A stretch of DNA of 44,885 nt from Candidatus Omnitrophota bacterium (GTDB lineage: Bacteria > Omnitrophota > Gorgyraeia > 2-01-FULL-45-10): NCBI GenBank assembly GCA_903843285.1, contig CAIMPC010000039.1:1-44885 (forward strand). Reading direction: 5' to 3'. Of this stretch, positions 1-8,691 are shown in pieces. The position numbers and the translations under genes were made by a program. Numbering within the stretch: position 1 is the stretch's first letter; the number at the start of each line of letters is the position of its first letter. The notes under the pieces were generated by a model. It ran no database searches and had not been told where the DNA came from. It saw only the letters and a program-made list of their open reading frames with translations.

Positions 1-1407
1 GTAGCGGAGATGTCGCGTGACCAAGCTATAGCGGCATTAAATAAGATGATGACGTCACTATTGAGCGATCAGTCAAGGTTAGGTTATAAAGGCTTAATGC
101 CGTGGATCTCTTTTAACGGGACTTCATGGCAGAGGAATCCCTACGTAACCGAAGAAAACCAGGTGGCGATGGGAGATAATGCCAACCTCTCTGCGGCCCT
201 CGGTGCGGCCGAAGGCGCACTAATGGATCCCAGCTTATCAGGTAATGCCGATGTCACCGCGATAAGGCAGAAGATGGAGGCATTCCTTGAGGCCCAGAGA
301 GTAGGATATAATAGCCTATACGACACATCTACGAAGTTATTCCGTAACGGTTTTATTATTGAATCCGGGGAATATGTGAGTGGTGAGCATGAGTACTTCG
401 GTGATGAGTTCCGCGCCGGCATATTATTTGTAACCCTGCGTTATGACATTGATAGTACACTTACGATGAACGGATATCAGGGGCTCAGGTCGCAGATAAA
501 ATCCTATACCACGTTAACCGGAGAGACGCTATATACGGTGGCTCCTTATTACGGTGGGGCATTCCAGATGTTGTGGCCTACCTTATTAATGCCAGAAGCT
601 GACAACCCGGCCCTGAAGGCCATGTTAGAGGATTTTCTTACGATAGCATTCGATTATTCAAAGAGAAATAACCTCCCGGGTTTTCTATCTGCCTGCTATT
701 TCACAGGTAATTACGAAGTCGACATCGGCATACCCGATATTGGATTTTTCTCCAGCTTCAAGACGTCCGTTGCTTCTCTTTACACGCTGGGTGCAGCCCA
801 CATGATAGATCCTCAGGCGACCGAGGCTTTCCTGCGGGAGATATTTGTCGCGCACCCAGATCTCGTAACAACCCATGGATTTTTAGAGGGTTATAATAAT
901 ATGACCGGATCGGTCGTCCAGGAACAGGCCTCGAGCAATATCTCCACGTTCCTTATAGGGATGGCAGGTAAAGCCCCTGAGTACATGACACGTTACCTCC
1001 AGAGTAATAACCTGTACCAGAATATGCTGAATATATATTCGCAGGGCAGTCCACATGATGTGTTGAACGATAATAAAGGTTCAAATGTGTTTTTACAGGA
1101 TGGTAATCTCTTCTATATACGTTTCCTCCAGGACAGTATCAATGTATCCGGACGAAGACTTAGGTTGATATATTCGTCTATTTCAGATCTTGGTAATTGC
1201 AAGATACAATTAAAGACATATAGTCCGACCGGTACTAGCGCCGTACTTTCATCTAATGATGTGCATTTAATAGATACACAAGGGCAGTTAAGGGAGATTA
1301 TTATCAATCTTCCTGCTACCACTGCATTATCCGATATAGATGAAGTGGTCTTTGGGTTAGCGGATAGGGATCCGGGAACTGTGTTTACCGCCATAGATTT
1401 TATATAG
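1..1407 (+). CDS. 3' part of a probable (alpha/alpha)6-barrel glycan-active protein
   Basis: The reading frame is open from the first base, with no stop upstream of the ATG at 10, so this is most likely the C-terminal part of a longer protein. About 350 residues have the look of an alpha/alpha toroid carbohydrate-active enzyme of the glycoamylase-like/GH144 type: a YNSLYDTSTKLFRNGF-like segment near residue 100, DEFRAGILFV, then YYGGAFQMLWPTLLMPE around residue 182, similar in spacing to the Gly/Ser-Met-Phe-Glu segment of those families. A SSNISTFLIG helix near residue 310 precedes a beta-rich tail of about 100 residues that may be a carbohydrate-binding or jelly-roll module. No membrane segment is seen. 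Family assignment rests on remembered pattern only; the catalytic acid is not identified. It is followed by tRNA genes and is not in an obvious operon. Confidence 0.5.
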   Translation, partial: VAEMSRDQAIAALNKMMTSLLSDQSRLGYKGLMPWISFNGTSWQRNPYVTEENQVAMGDNANLSAALGAAEGALMDPSLSGNADVTAIRQKMEAFLEAQRVGYNSLYDTSTKLFRNGFIIESGEYVSGEHEYFGDEFRAGILFVTLRYDIDSTLTMNGYQGLRSQIKSYTTLTGETLYTVAPYYGGAFQMLWPTLLMPEADNPALKAMLEDFLTIAFDYSKRNNLPGFLSACYFTGNYEVDIGIPDIGFFSSFKTSVASLYTLGAAHMIDPQATEAFLREIFVAHPDLVTTHGFLEGYNNMTGSVVQEQASSNISTFLIGMAGKAPEYMTRYLQSNNLYQNMLNIYSQGSPHDVLNDNKGSNVFLQDGNLFYIRFLQDSINVSGRRLRLIYSSISDLGNCKIQLKTYSPTGTSAVLSSNDVHLIDTQGQLREIIINLPATTALSDIDEVVFGLADRDPGTVFTAIDFI

Positions 1408-1449
1408 GGTACATCATACATTCCTCGATCTATGCAAACCATTTTGCGC

Positions 1450-1478
1450 TACACATTCCAAATTATATTTGCTATAAT
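1450..1478 (+). promoter_or_regulatory. sigma-70-type promoter for the tRNA pair
   Basis: A perfect TATAAT (1473-1478) lies 17 bases after TACACA (1450-1455), a 4/6 match to the -35 consensus. Transcription would begin near 1485, a few bases before tRNA-Ala, which is the usual arrangement for a tRNA operon. Confidence 0.55.
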
Positions 1479-1490
1479 CATTCGGTTTGA

Positions 1491-1564
1491 GGGGCTGTGG
1501 TGAAGAGGGATCACATCACAATGGCATTGTGAGGTCACGAGTTCGATTCTCGTCAGCTCCACCA
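1491..1564 (+). tRNA. tRNA-Ala (anticodon GGC), CCA encoded
   Basis: The cloverleaf can be folded by hand: acceptor GGGGCTG/CAGCTCC, D stem GTGA/TCAC, anticodon stem TCACA/TGTGA with loop ATGGCAT (anticodon GGC at 1523-1525), T stem ACGAG/CTCGT with loop TTCGATT. The G3-T70 wobble pair is the alanine identity element, and the A32-T38 loop pair is characteristic of tRNA-Ala(GGC), so the amino acid call is firm. The 3' CCA is encoded at 1562-1564. Confidence 0.93.
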
Positions 1565-1591
1565 TATTAGATATAAGATATTTATCAATAT

Positions 1592-1677
1592 GCCGAAGTG
1601 GTGGAATGGCATACACGCCGGTCTCAAAAACCGGTAACCTCACGGTTGTGTGGGTTCGACTCCCACCTTCGGCACCA
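1592..1677 (+). tRNA. tRNA-Leu (anticodon CAA), CCA encoded
   Basis: The acceptor stem GCCGAAG/CTTCGGC is perfect. The anticodon stem CCGGT/ACCGG holds the loop CTCAAAA with anticodon CAA at 1625-1627. The long variable arm (class II) and the GGTTCGACTCC T arm fit leucine. It follows tRNA-Ala by 27 bases and is probably co-transcribed. Confidence 0.95.
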
Positions 1678-1732
1678 CCGTACCACTCGCAAAGTACCAT
1701 TCACTTCGTTCAGGTACTTTACTCGGGTACGG
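1678..1732 (+). repeat. nested inverted repeat directly after tRNA-Leu
   Basis: CCGTACC (1678-1684) pairs with GGTACGG (1726-1732), and inside it AAAGTACC (1691-1698) pairs with GGTACTTT (1713-1720). A small internal loop separates the two stems. The structure starts on the base after the tRNA CCA end. There is no T-tract behind it, so a classical intrinsic terminator is not supported; it could be a processing or termination hairpin, or a remnant palindromic element. Confidence 0.6.
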
Positions 1733-1782
1733 TGCACAGCACCTGAGCTATAGTTTTCAGTTGGCGAATGGTACTTGTGCGG

Positions 1783-1811
1783 TGTACAACTTCAGAGATG
1801 CCAAATATATT
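1783..1811 (+). promoter_or_regulatory. possible promoter of nfo with almost no leader
   Basis: TGTACA (1783-1788) and TATATT (1806-1811) are separated by 17 bases. The predicted start of transcription is at about 1818, two or three bases before the nfo ATG at 1821. No Shine-Dalgarno sequence precedes that ATG. Confidence 0.35.
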
Positions 1812-1820
1812 AAAATTATT

Positions 1821-2666
1821 ATGCGTATAGGGCTACACGTATCAATCGCCGGGAAGATCTATGAATCTCTTGAGCGCGCTAAGGCGCTTGGGTGTAATAG
1901 TATGCAGATCTTCAGCCGTAATCCTCGCACTTGGCAGTCTGCGAAATTAGACTCATCGGATGTTGCGCGATTCAGGGAATTAAAGAGAGAGCTTGATATA
2001 GATCCGGTGGTTGTGCATATTCCGTATTTAATAAATCTTGCCACACCTAACATCCCGCTGTATAGGAAATCGATAGACGCTTACATAGACGATATTAAAC
2101 GTTCGGATGCGCTGGATGCCGAATATTTTGTCACGCATCTCGGCAGCCATGTGGGCACGGGGGAGGAAGATGGCATCGCGAGGTTTGCCGATGCCATTAA
2201 CGAGATAATAGAGAAGGCTAAACCGAAGACGACAATCCTTTTTGAGAATACCGCCGGATCCGGATCTATGATAGGCTACAGATTTGAGCATATAAAGACA
2301 ATAATTGATAGGCTGGACGACGCTGATAATGTGGGGGTATGTTTAGACACGGCACATACTTTTGAGGCCGGTTACGATATCAGCACGGAAGCGGGGTTCA
2401 AATCGACTATGAAAAAATTTGACGAGTTGATCGGGTCTGAACGCATTAAGGTGATACATTTTAATGATAGCTTGTCCCCATTTGGGTCGCGCGTTGACAG
2501 GCATCAGCATATAGGAAAAGGCAATATAGGCCTTGACGGTATGAAGAGAATTATCAATTACCCGAAGTTTAAGGATGTCACATTCATCATGGAGACGCCG
2601 AAGAATACGGACAGGGATGATAAGATGAATATGGCAACGGCAAGGAAGATATGCAAAACGAAATAA
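1821..2666 (+). CDS. nfo: deoxyribonuclease IV (endonuclease IV, AP endonuclease)
   Basis: A 281-residue protein, normal length for the family. It cleaves DNA 5' to abasic sites in base-excision repair. The start MRIGLHVSIAG is the canonical N-terminus, so the ATG at 1821 is chosen; the frame continues upstream to 1650 but would run into tRNA-Leu. The trinuclear-zinc ligands are present along the TIM barrel: HIPYLINLATPN, HLGSHVGTG, the Glu in LFENTAGSG, CLDTAHTFEAGYD, HFNDS and RVDRHQHIGKG. It overlaps leuS by 16 bases, suggesting coupled translation. No ribosome binding site is visible, consistent with a near-leaderless transcript. Confidence 0.95.
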   Translation: MRIGLHVSIAGKIYESLERAKALGCNSMQIFSRNPRTWQSAKLDSSDVARFRELKRELDIDPVVVHIPYLINLATPNIPLYRKSIDAYIDDIKRSDALDAEYFVTHLGSHVGTGEEDGIARFADAINEIIEKAKPKTTILFENTAGSGSMIGYRFEHIKTIIDRLDDADNVGVCLDTAHTFEAGYDISTEAGFKSTMKKFDELIGSERIKVIHFNDSLSPFGSRVDRHQHIGKGNIGLDGMKRIINYPKFKDVTFIMETPKNTDRDDKMNMATARKICKTK

Positions 2667-5140
2667 CCGAAGACAAGCTGTTCCCGTTTGATAAAATAGA
2701 ACCCAAGTGGCAGAAATTCTGGCGCGATAATAGACTCTTCAATGTCGATACTGCGAACGCCAAGGATAAGTATTATTGCCTGATGATGTTTCCGTACCCG
2801 TCGGCAGCTTTGCATGTCGGCCACGGCCGTAACTATATCATAGGCGATGCTGTTGCGCGATATAAGATGATGCGCGGCTATAATGTGCTTACGCCTATGG
2901 GGTTCGATGCGTTCGGCCTGCCCGCTGAAAACGCTGCCATCAAAAGCGGTATCCATCCCGAGACATCCACTCTCAATAATATCAGGACCATGAAGAGCCA
3001 GTTCAACAGATGGGGCGTAGAGTACGATTGGGATAGAGAGGTCGTCTCCTGCCTTCCGGACTATTATAAGTGGACGCAGTGGATATTTTTAAAGTTGTAC
3101 GAGAAGGGCCTTGCTTATAAAAAGAAGGCATTTGTGAATTGGTGCCCATCATGTAAGACGGTTCTGGCGAACGAACAGGTAGTGGACAATGCATGCGAAC
3201 GATGTTCCTCCGAGGTTATGCAGAAGGATCTCGAGCAATGGTTCTTTAAGATCACCGCATATGCGCCTCGGCTATTGAAGGATATTGATAAATTAACGGA
3301 ATGGCCGGAGCGCGTGAAGACGATGCAGCGCAACTGGATCGGTATCAGCCGGGGAGTCGAGATAGACTTTAAGATAGACGGATCCGACGAGAAACTCGCG
3401 TGTTTTACGACGAGAGTAGACACTATATACGGCGCGACATTCATGGCGATAGCCCCGGAGCATCCCATGGCCCAGAGGCTTATAAAGGGCGCTAAAGACG
3501 AGCTACGCATATTGAAAGAGATTCAGAAGATGCGTGATGTGTCGAAGATAGAACGATCTGATGCAAATGTCGAAAAAGAGGGAGCGTTCACCGGGCGCTA
3601 TGTTATAAATCCGGTTAATGGTAATAAGATACCGATATACGTGGCAAATTACATTCTGATGGAATACGGATCCGGTGCCATAATGGCGGTTCCCGCGCAC
3701 GACCAGCGCGATTTTGATTTTGCTAAAAAATATAAACTTCCGATAACCTTAGTAATAGATGATCCTAAGAACCCCTTAAATGTAGCCGATATGAAAGAGG
3801 CATATGTCGAAGAAGGCGTAATGGTTAATTCCGGAGAGTTTAATGGAATATCGTCATCAGTTGCGATGGAAAAGGTAGCCGATTATTTTGAAGCAAAGAA
3901 ATTTGGCAGGCGCTCGACGCAGTATAAACTGCGCGATTGGCTTATCTCGCGCCAGAGATATTGGGGCGCTCCGATACCCATAATTTACTGCGATAAATGC
4001 GGTACGGTAGCTGTCCCGGAGAAGGATCTTCCCGTCCGATTGCCGCACGATGTCGAGTTCAGGCCCACGGGAGAGTCTCCTCTTAAATTTGCTAAGGATT
4101 TTGTAAGCGCGAAATGTCCTAAATGCGGCGGCGCAGCCACTCGCGAGACGGACACGATGGATACGTTTGTGGATTCGAGCTGGTACTATCTGAGATACAT
4201 AACTCCAAAGACCAGCGACAGGCCTTTCGATACAGCCACCGTCGACAAATGGCTTCCGGTGGATCAATATATCGGCGGAGTGGAGCATGCCATATTGCAC
4301 CTGCTCTATTCCAGGTTCGTTACTAAATTCCTGCATGACATCGGTTGCGTTGGTTTCGACGAGCCGTTCAAAAATCTATTCACACAGGGCATGATCACTA
4401 AGAACGGCGTTAAGATGTCTAAGTCCAAAGGCAATACCGTAAGCCCCGATGATCTTATAAACGAATATGGCGCAGATACGGTAAGGCTCTATACGCTCTT
4501 CATAGGCCCCCCGGAGAAGGACGCCGAATGGAGCGATAAAGGCGTCGAAGGAGCTTTCCGATTCCTGGGGAGGGTCTGGAGGTTAGTGGAGTCTGTCCGG
4601 AAGTCCGGCGTTGTCCCGGTTACGTCGGAGAATTTATCCAAAGAAGAGATATCGCTAAAACGGAAGATGCACCTTACCATAAAGAAAGTCACCGGCGATC
4701 TCGAGGGCGGGTTTCATTTCAATACCGTTATCAGTTCAATAATGGAGCTGGTCAATGAGTCGTATGACCTTATGGGTAAGAACATTAACGCTATCGGGTC
4801 TGCCGTGATGCATGAATCTGTGGAGACGATAATTACGCTTCTGGCCCCGTTTGTGCCGCATATCTCCGAGGAGATGTGGCAGATGATAGGTAAGAAAAAT
4901 AGTATATTCCGGTCCCCGTGGCCCGAGTTCGATAAGGATGCAATAGTAGAGGACATTATAACAATTCCCGTGCAGATAAACGGTAAGCTCCGCACCAAAG
5001 TGGAAGTGCCGTTAGATATTAAAGACGAGGCGCTGAAAGAGATGGTCCTCGCCGATCCAAAAGTTAAGACATGGATAGGCGCCGGGGCGATAAAAAAGTT
5101 TATCATCGTTCCCAAAAAACTAGTCAATATCGTAATCTAA
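2651..5140 (+). CDS. leuS: leucyl-tRNA synthetase
   Basis: An 829-residue class Ia aminoacyl-tRNA synthetase charging tRNA-Leu. The HIGH signature appears as HVGHGRNYIIGD near residue 55 and the KMSKS loop as VKMSKSKGN near residue 580. The CP1 editing domain is intact: the Thr-rich FTTRVDTIYGATF and the MAVPAHDQRDFDFA segment holding the Asp that blocks leucine hydrolysis. Two Cys-rich zinc-ribbon-like modules are seen, CPSCK...CERC near residue 165 and CDKCG...CPKCGG around 450-490. The C-terminus ends in the typical VPKKLVNIV. The ATG lies inside the last codons of nfo. A palindromic repeat follows the gene. Confidence 0.97.
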   Translation: MQNEITEDKLFPFDKIEPKWQKFWRDNRLFNVDTANAKDKYYCLMMFPYPSAALHVGHGRNYIIGDAVARYKMMRGYNVLTPMGFDAFGLPAENAAIKSGIHPETSTLNNIRTMKSQFNRWGVEYDWDREVVSCLPDYYKWTQWIFLKLYEKGLAYKKKAFVNWCPSCKTVLANEQVVDNACERCSSEVMQKDLEQWFFKITAYAPRLLKDIDKLTEWPERVKTMQRNWIGISRGVEIDFKIDGSDEKLACFTTRVDTIYGATFMAIAPEHPMAQRLIKGAKDELRILKEIQKMRDVSKIERSDANVEKEGAFTGRYVINPVNGNKIPIYVANYILMEYGSGAIMAVPAHDQRDFDFAKKYKLPITLVIDDPKNPLNVADMKEAYVEEGVMVNSGEFNGISSSVAMEKVADYFEAKKFGRRSTQYKLRDWLISRQRYWGAPIPIIYCDKCGTVAVPEKDLPVRLPHDVEFRPTGESPLKFAKDFVSAKCPKCGGAATRETDTMDTFVDSSWYYLRYITPKTSDRPFDTATVDKWLPVDQYIGGVEHAILHLLYSRFVTKFLHDIGCVGFDEPFKNLFTQGMITKNGVKMSKSKGNTVSPDDLINEYGADTVRLYTLFIGPPEKDAEWSDKGVEGAFRFLGRVWRLVESVRKSGVVPVTSENLSKEEISLKRKMHLTIKKVTGDLEGGFHFNTVISSIMELVNESYDLMGKNINAIGSAVMHESVETIITLLAPFVPHISEEMWQMIGKKNSIFRSPWPEFDKDAIVEDIITIPVQINGKLRTKVEVPLDIKDEALKEMVLADPKVKTWIGAGAIKKFIIVPKKLVNIVI

Positions 5141-5147
5141 AGGTAAT

Positions 5148-5281
5148 AGTTCAGTCGTACAAACGCGTGTCATTCTGAGGAGCAAGGCGACGAAGAATCT
5201 AAAAGCGAGATCCTTCGCTTCGCCCTATCGGGCTTCACTCAGGATGACGGACGCTTTTTGATCTTATTCTGGCACTGAACT
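5148..5281. repeat. dispersed palindromic MITE-like repeat, copy 1
   Basis: Terminal AGTTCAGT (5148-5155) is inverted as ACTGAACT (5274-5281). Inside are TCATTCTGAG and, near the other end, CTCAGGATGACG, an imperfect inverted pair, plus the inner hairpin GAAGAATCT/AGATCCTTC. Related copies are at 15031, 26459 and 37110. It fills the gap between leuS and comEA. No coding capacity is seen. Confidence 0.8.
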
Positions 5282-5295
5282 TTTATAACTAAACT

Positions 5296-5661
5296 ATGTT
5301 TGATCTCGAGAGACTGGAAAAGAAAGTATTAGTATTTCTACTGGCCGCGCTTCTTATCGGCGCCGGTATAATCGCCTATAAAAAACTGTGTCCTACGGGA
5401 GATCTATCCATAGAGCGCTTCAGCGCGCCGACCGCACCTTCCGACGGTAAAACTTTAGGCATCAATAAAAAAGTCAATATCAATAATGCCTCCGCCGATC
5501 AATTAATGGCGCTTAAGGGCGTAGGAAAAATTATGGCACAGCGCATCGTGGAATACCGGCAGAAGAAAGGGCTCTTTATCTCTCCCGAGGATATTAAGAA
5601 AGTGGCCGGCATAGGGGATAAGCTCTTTTCGAAGATCAAAGACAGCATCTCCCTGGAATGA
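5296..5661 (+). CDS. comEA: ComEA-like helix-hairpin-helix DNA-binding protein
   Basis: A 121-residue protein with an N-terminal membrane anchor (residues about 9-27, VLVFLLAALLIGAGIIAYKK) followed by a short linker and a tandem helix-hairpin-helix domain (residues about 60-120; VNINNASADQLMALKGVG and VAGIGDKLFSKIKDSI). ComEA proteins bind incoming double-stranded DNA at the outer face of the membrane during natural transformation. The gene precedes comEC by 8 bases, the standard competence pairing. No Shine-Dalgarno sequence is evident before ATG 5296. Proteins with this fold also occur outside competence, but the neighbour makes the DNA-uptake role likely. Confidence 0.85.
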   Translation: MFDLERLEKKVLVFLLAALLIGAGIIAYKKLCPTGDLSIERFSAPTAPSDGKTLGINKKVNINNASADQLMALKGVGKIMAQRIVEYRQKKGLFISPEDIKKVAGIGDKLFSKIKDSISLE

Positions 5662-5669
5662 ACGGCTAA

Positions 5670-8123
5670 ATGAAGCGCCCCATACTTAATGTATTAATAC
5701 CCTTCATATTCGGTATTGCGCTCTCGCCATTATTGAAAGCCCCTCTCAGCCATATTTTTTTAGTCAGCGCTTTTTTTCTTATATATTCACTTATATCTTC
5801 AAACAAGAAGTCTTCGCACATCGCGCTCTATCTTGCAATATTCTTTTTCGGTATATTCTTCTACAGGAATTCTAACGCGTTGCCCGGCGACCATATTTCG
5901 AGGTTCGCTTCCGATGACCCGAAAACGGTATCCCTTAAAGGCACGATCTCGGATGATCCCGTCTCCGGCGTTACGCCGTATAATAAAATTAAGACCTCTT
6001 TCGTGCTGAACGTGGATGCTATTAAGGAAGGAGAATCCTGGCGAAGCTCGAGGGGACTGGTCGATGTCAGCGTATATTCTCAGGCAAAGGGAGACCTGCA
6101 TTTCGGGCAGATGATGGTCGCGGAGGGAAATCTATCGAGGCCTTCCGGCCTGAAAAATCCCGGAGCGTTTGACTATCCGAAATACTTAGCCATTAAAGAC
6201 ATATACGCAATATTCAGAGTAAGGGATGGAAGCGCTGTAGAGATATTGAGCGATAGCAGCCGGAATCCGATTAAGGCCCTGGCTTATCGCATACGAAATT
6301 GGATGAGATCTGAGATCGATAAATATCTGGATGCGCCTTACAGTGGATTTATTAAGGCGGTAATGATTGGCGATAGGGTCGACCTAAAATATAGCCTGAA
6401 CGATGATTTTATTAAGACCGGGACAGTGCATGCTATAGCCATAAGCGGGCTTAATGTGGGCTTAATCGCCGCCATGTTTTTAACTCTCTTCCGGCTTATG
6501 AGGATGCCTAAGAAACTGAACCTCGTCCTGGTCGCGGGCATGCTGGTGTTGTACACGTTTATAGCAGGCTCGAGTCCGCCCATAGTCAGGGCGGTGATAA
6601 TCTTTATAGTCTTTGTTGCCGGATATCTGATAGACAGGGAATCCGATATGCTGAATTCGCTGGCATTCACGGCATTTCTGATGCTGATCGTTAACCCGAA
6701 GGAATTATTCGATCCCAGTTTCCAGCTTTCGTTCGTATCGATAGCGGGCATGATAATATTTACGCCGCCGATTAATAATTTTCTGCGGCTGGACACCACC
6801 GGACGCCCGTCGTACCCGGAGAAAATTAAGCGCTATATTATCGGCGCAGTATCCGTATCTATAGCGGCATGGACTGCAACATGGCCGATAGTCGCGACAT
6901 ATTTCAATATAATATCTCCGATAGCTCTGGTGGCGAACCTTGTGGTAGTGCCGGCGTTGTTTCTGTTGACGGTAGCGTCTTTTCTTTTAATGTTTGCCGG
7001 ACTATTCTCGGGGATGCTTGCCACGGCAGTTGCCCTCGGATTAAGCCTTACGTGTAAGGCATTATTCATGGCCAACCATCTCCTTGCAAATATTCCATGG
7101 GCGTATTTAAGGATAGCATCTCCGTCGAAAATATTAATGGCGTTATACTACATTTCAATATTACTGCTTGTCTTGCCGGGTTTCAGCGCCGTGATACCTT
7201 CGGAAGATAAGAAACGGTTATGGGCTTACGGCTCGATCAGGACGAAGATATTTATTGTAATCGCGGTGATGCTGAATATTCTGGTATGGCGATGCGTAGC
7301 GGTTATAAATAGCGACAGCCTTAAGATCACGTTCATCGATGTGGGGCAGGGTGATAGCGCGCTGGTTGAGCTTCCGGGCGGCAGGAATATTCTGATCGAT
7401 GCCGGTCCGGGAGGCGATGATGATAAGTTCGACGCCGCAAGGTCGGCGATAGCGCCTTATCTATGGAATAGGGGTATAACGCGCCTGGACGCTTTGGTGA
7501 TAACGCATTTTCATGAAGACCATCTGGGCGGTGCCGTATATATTCTCAATAATTTTAAAGTCGACCAGGTGATCGATGGCGGCGCAGCGGTATATGGAAG
7601 CGAAATATTTGATAAGTATCTGCGCGCAGTAAAATCAAAAAATATACGGCGTGAGCATATCGGGGAGGGGGATCTTATAAAGTTCAAGGGAGGTAAAATA
7701 TTTGTACTAAATCCTAAAAAAGAGGTAACCCTCGACGACTGTAATGAAAATTCTATCGTGCTGAAATTGCAATATAAAAAGTTTAGCGTTCTATTCTGCG
7801 GTGACGCAAACGGCTCTACCCTAGAAAGATTGACGGACACCTATGGAGATTTTCTCGAATCGGATGTAATTAAGATACCTCATCACGGCGGAAATGTTGG
7901 TGATGAAAATATTACTAAACATTTTTTTGGCGCAGTTGGAGCAAAGACTGCGATAATCAGTGTGGCCAAGATCAATAAATATAGAGCGCCGTCACAAAAG
8001 ACGATAACAGTTATAACCGCTTTAAACCCAATGCTTTACGAGACAAAAGATAACGGAGCTATCACTATTTCAGTATATGGCACAGCCCCATACGCTGTGA
8101 AACCATACGTTGATATAAGCTAG
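5670..8123 (+). CDS. comEC: ComEC/Rec2 DNA-uptake channel protein
   Basis: An 817-residue polytopic membrane protein that carries single-stranded DNA across the inner membrane in transformation. The full domain set is visible: N-terminal hydrophobic segments with a DUF4131-like soluble region (to about 190), the Competence domain with GTVHAIAISGLNVGLIAA near residue 250 and a run of membrane helices to about 540, and a C-terminal metallo-beta-lactamase domain (from about 550) with THFHEDHLGG and HHGG metal-binding motifs. Length matches complete ComEC proteins. It is probably co-transcribed with comEA. Presence of the intact nuclease-like domain argues that the gene is functional. Confidence 0.93.
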   Translation: MKRPILNVLIPFIFGIALSPLLKAPLSHIFLVSAFFLIYSLISSNKKSSHIALYLAIFFFGIFFYRNSNALPGDHISRFASDDPKTVSLKGTISDDPVSGVTPYNKIKTSFVLNVDAIKEGESWRSSRGLVDVSVYSQAKGDLHFGQMMVAEGNLSRPSGLKNPGAFDYPKYLAIKDIYAIFRVRDGSAVEILSDSSRNPIKALAYRIRNWMRSEIDKYLDAPYSGFIKAVMIGDRVDLKYSLNDDFIKTGTVHAIAISGLNVGLIAAMFLTLFRLMRMPKKLNLVLVAGMLVLYTFIAGSSPPIVRAVIIFIVFVAGYLIDRESDMLNSLAFTAFLMLIVNPKELFDPSFQLSFVSIAGMIIFTPPINNFLRLDTTGRPSYPEKIKRYIIGAVSVSIAAWTATWPIVATYFNIISPIALVANLVVVPALFLLTVASFLLMFAGLFSGMLATAVALGLSLTCKALFMANHLLANIPWAYLRIASPSKILMALYYISILLLVLPGFSAVIPSEDKKRLWAYGSIRTKIFIVIAVMLNILVWRCVAVINSDSLKITFIDVGQGDSALVELPGGRNILIDAGPGGDDDKFDAARSAIAPYLWNRGITRLDALVITHFHEDHLGGAVYILNNFKVDQVIDGGAAVYGSEIFDKYLRAVKSKNIRREHIGEGDLIKFKGGKIFVLNPKKEVTLDDCNENSIVLKLQYKKFSVLFCGDANGSTLERLTDTYGDFLESDVIKIPHHGGNVGDENITKHFFGAVGAKTAIISVAKINKYRAPSQKTITVITALNPMLYETKDNGAITISVYGTAPYAVKPYVDIS

Positions 8124-8140
8124 CTTTTTAATGGCTAACC

Positions 8141-8169
8141 TTGACAAAGTACATTTAACATGGTAGACT
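8141..8169 (+). promoter_or_regulatory. sigma-70-type promoter of the PilZ gene
   Basis: A perfect TTGACA (8141-8146), a 17-base spacer and TAGACT (8164-8169, 4/6). It lies between comEC and the PilZ gene and would give a leader of about 50 bases. Confidence 0.7.
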
Positions 8170-8226
8170 GTTGCGGTGGTCATATATATGATATTATATA
8201 CTTTTTAACAGGAGATGAATTACCAA

Positions 8227-8631
8227 ATGGATAATCAAGTAAGTGATATGACAGGTTTGGGAGAGAAGCGCCGTTTTACCAGAGCAAGTCTTAATGCCCC
8301 GGTCCAGTATAAAAACTTTCGTGGCGTTACCGAAGTTCCGTCTATGTCTATCACCAGAAATTTAAGCGAAGGCGGGGTCTGTTTTCAGACGAGCAAATTT
8401 ATTTCATTGGCTTGTCGTCTGGTAGTAGAAATATACATTCCTACATTGCCCAAGCCTATTAAAGCAATTTCCAAGGTAGCATGGATAAGGAAAATTCCAT
8501 CGACAGATCTATATGAGCTGGGGAACCATTTCCTCGAGATAACGAAAGAAGATAAGTCCAGCATCCTTAAGTTCATAAATCAAAATGCAAGCCAGGTGGC
8601 CCAAAGCCTAAATCCTACCGCAACAGTCTAA
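8227..8631 (+). CDS. PilZ-domain cyclic-di-GMP receptor protein
   Basis: A 134-residue single-domain PilZ protein. The two ligand-binding elements are present: RRFTR near residue 17 (the RxxxR motif) and NLSEGG about 30 residues later (the D/NxSxxG motif), so c-di-GMP binding is expected. The ATG at 8215 touches the AGGAG (8210-8214) with no spacing, so the in-frame ATG at 8227 (12 bases away) is preferred, though neither spacing is ideal. It is probably monocistronic, because a strong promoter follows. The large GGDEF/HD-GYP protein at 26636 could supply or remove its ligand; that link is inference. The target process is unknown. Confidence 0.88.
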   Translation: MDNQVSDMTGLGEKRRFTRASLNAPVQYKNFRGVTEVPSMSITRNLSEGGVCFQTSKFISLACRLVVEIYIPTLPKPIKAISKVAWIRKIPSTDLYELGNHFLEITKEDKSSILKFINQNASQVAQSLNPTATV

Positions 8632-8650
8632 TCCGGTAAAGCAGTTTTCT

Positions 8651-8680
8651 TTGACTACAATATTACCATCGTGGTATAAT
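8651..8680 (+). promoter_or_regulatory. sigma-70-type promoter of the BamD-like gene, very short leader
   Basis: TTGACT (8651-8656), 18-base spacer, perfect TATAAT (8675-8680). Transcription is expected at about 8687, only about five bases before the ATG at 8692, and no Shine-Dalgarno sequence is present. Confidence 0.75.
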
Positions 8681-8691
8681 CCTCGCTACTT

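Noticed and set aside
1449..1700. Minus-strand frame of 83 codons across the tRNA genes
   Set aside because: It is the reverse complement of tRNA-Ala and tRNA-Leu; such spurious frames over tRNAs are a well-known artefact.
1650..1820. N-terminal extension of nfo upstream of 1821
   Set aside because: It would overlap tRNA-Leu and adds residues not found in endonuclease IV; MRIGLHVS at 1821 is the usual start.
5258..5289. Promoter TTGATC / TATAAC before comEA
   Set aside because: The spacer would be 20 bases, too long for a confident sigma-70 promoter.
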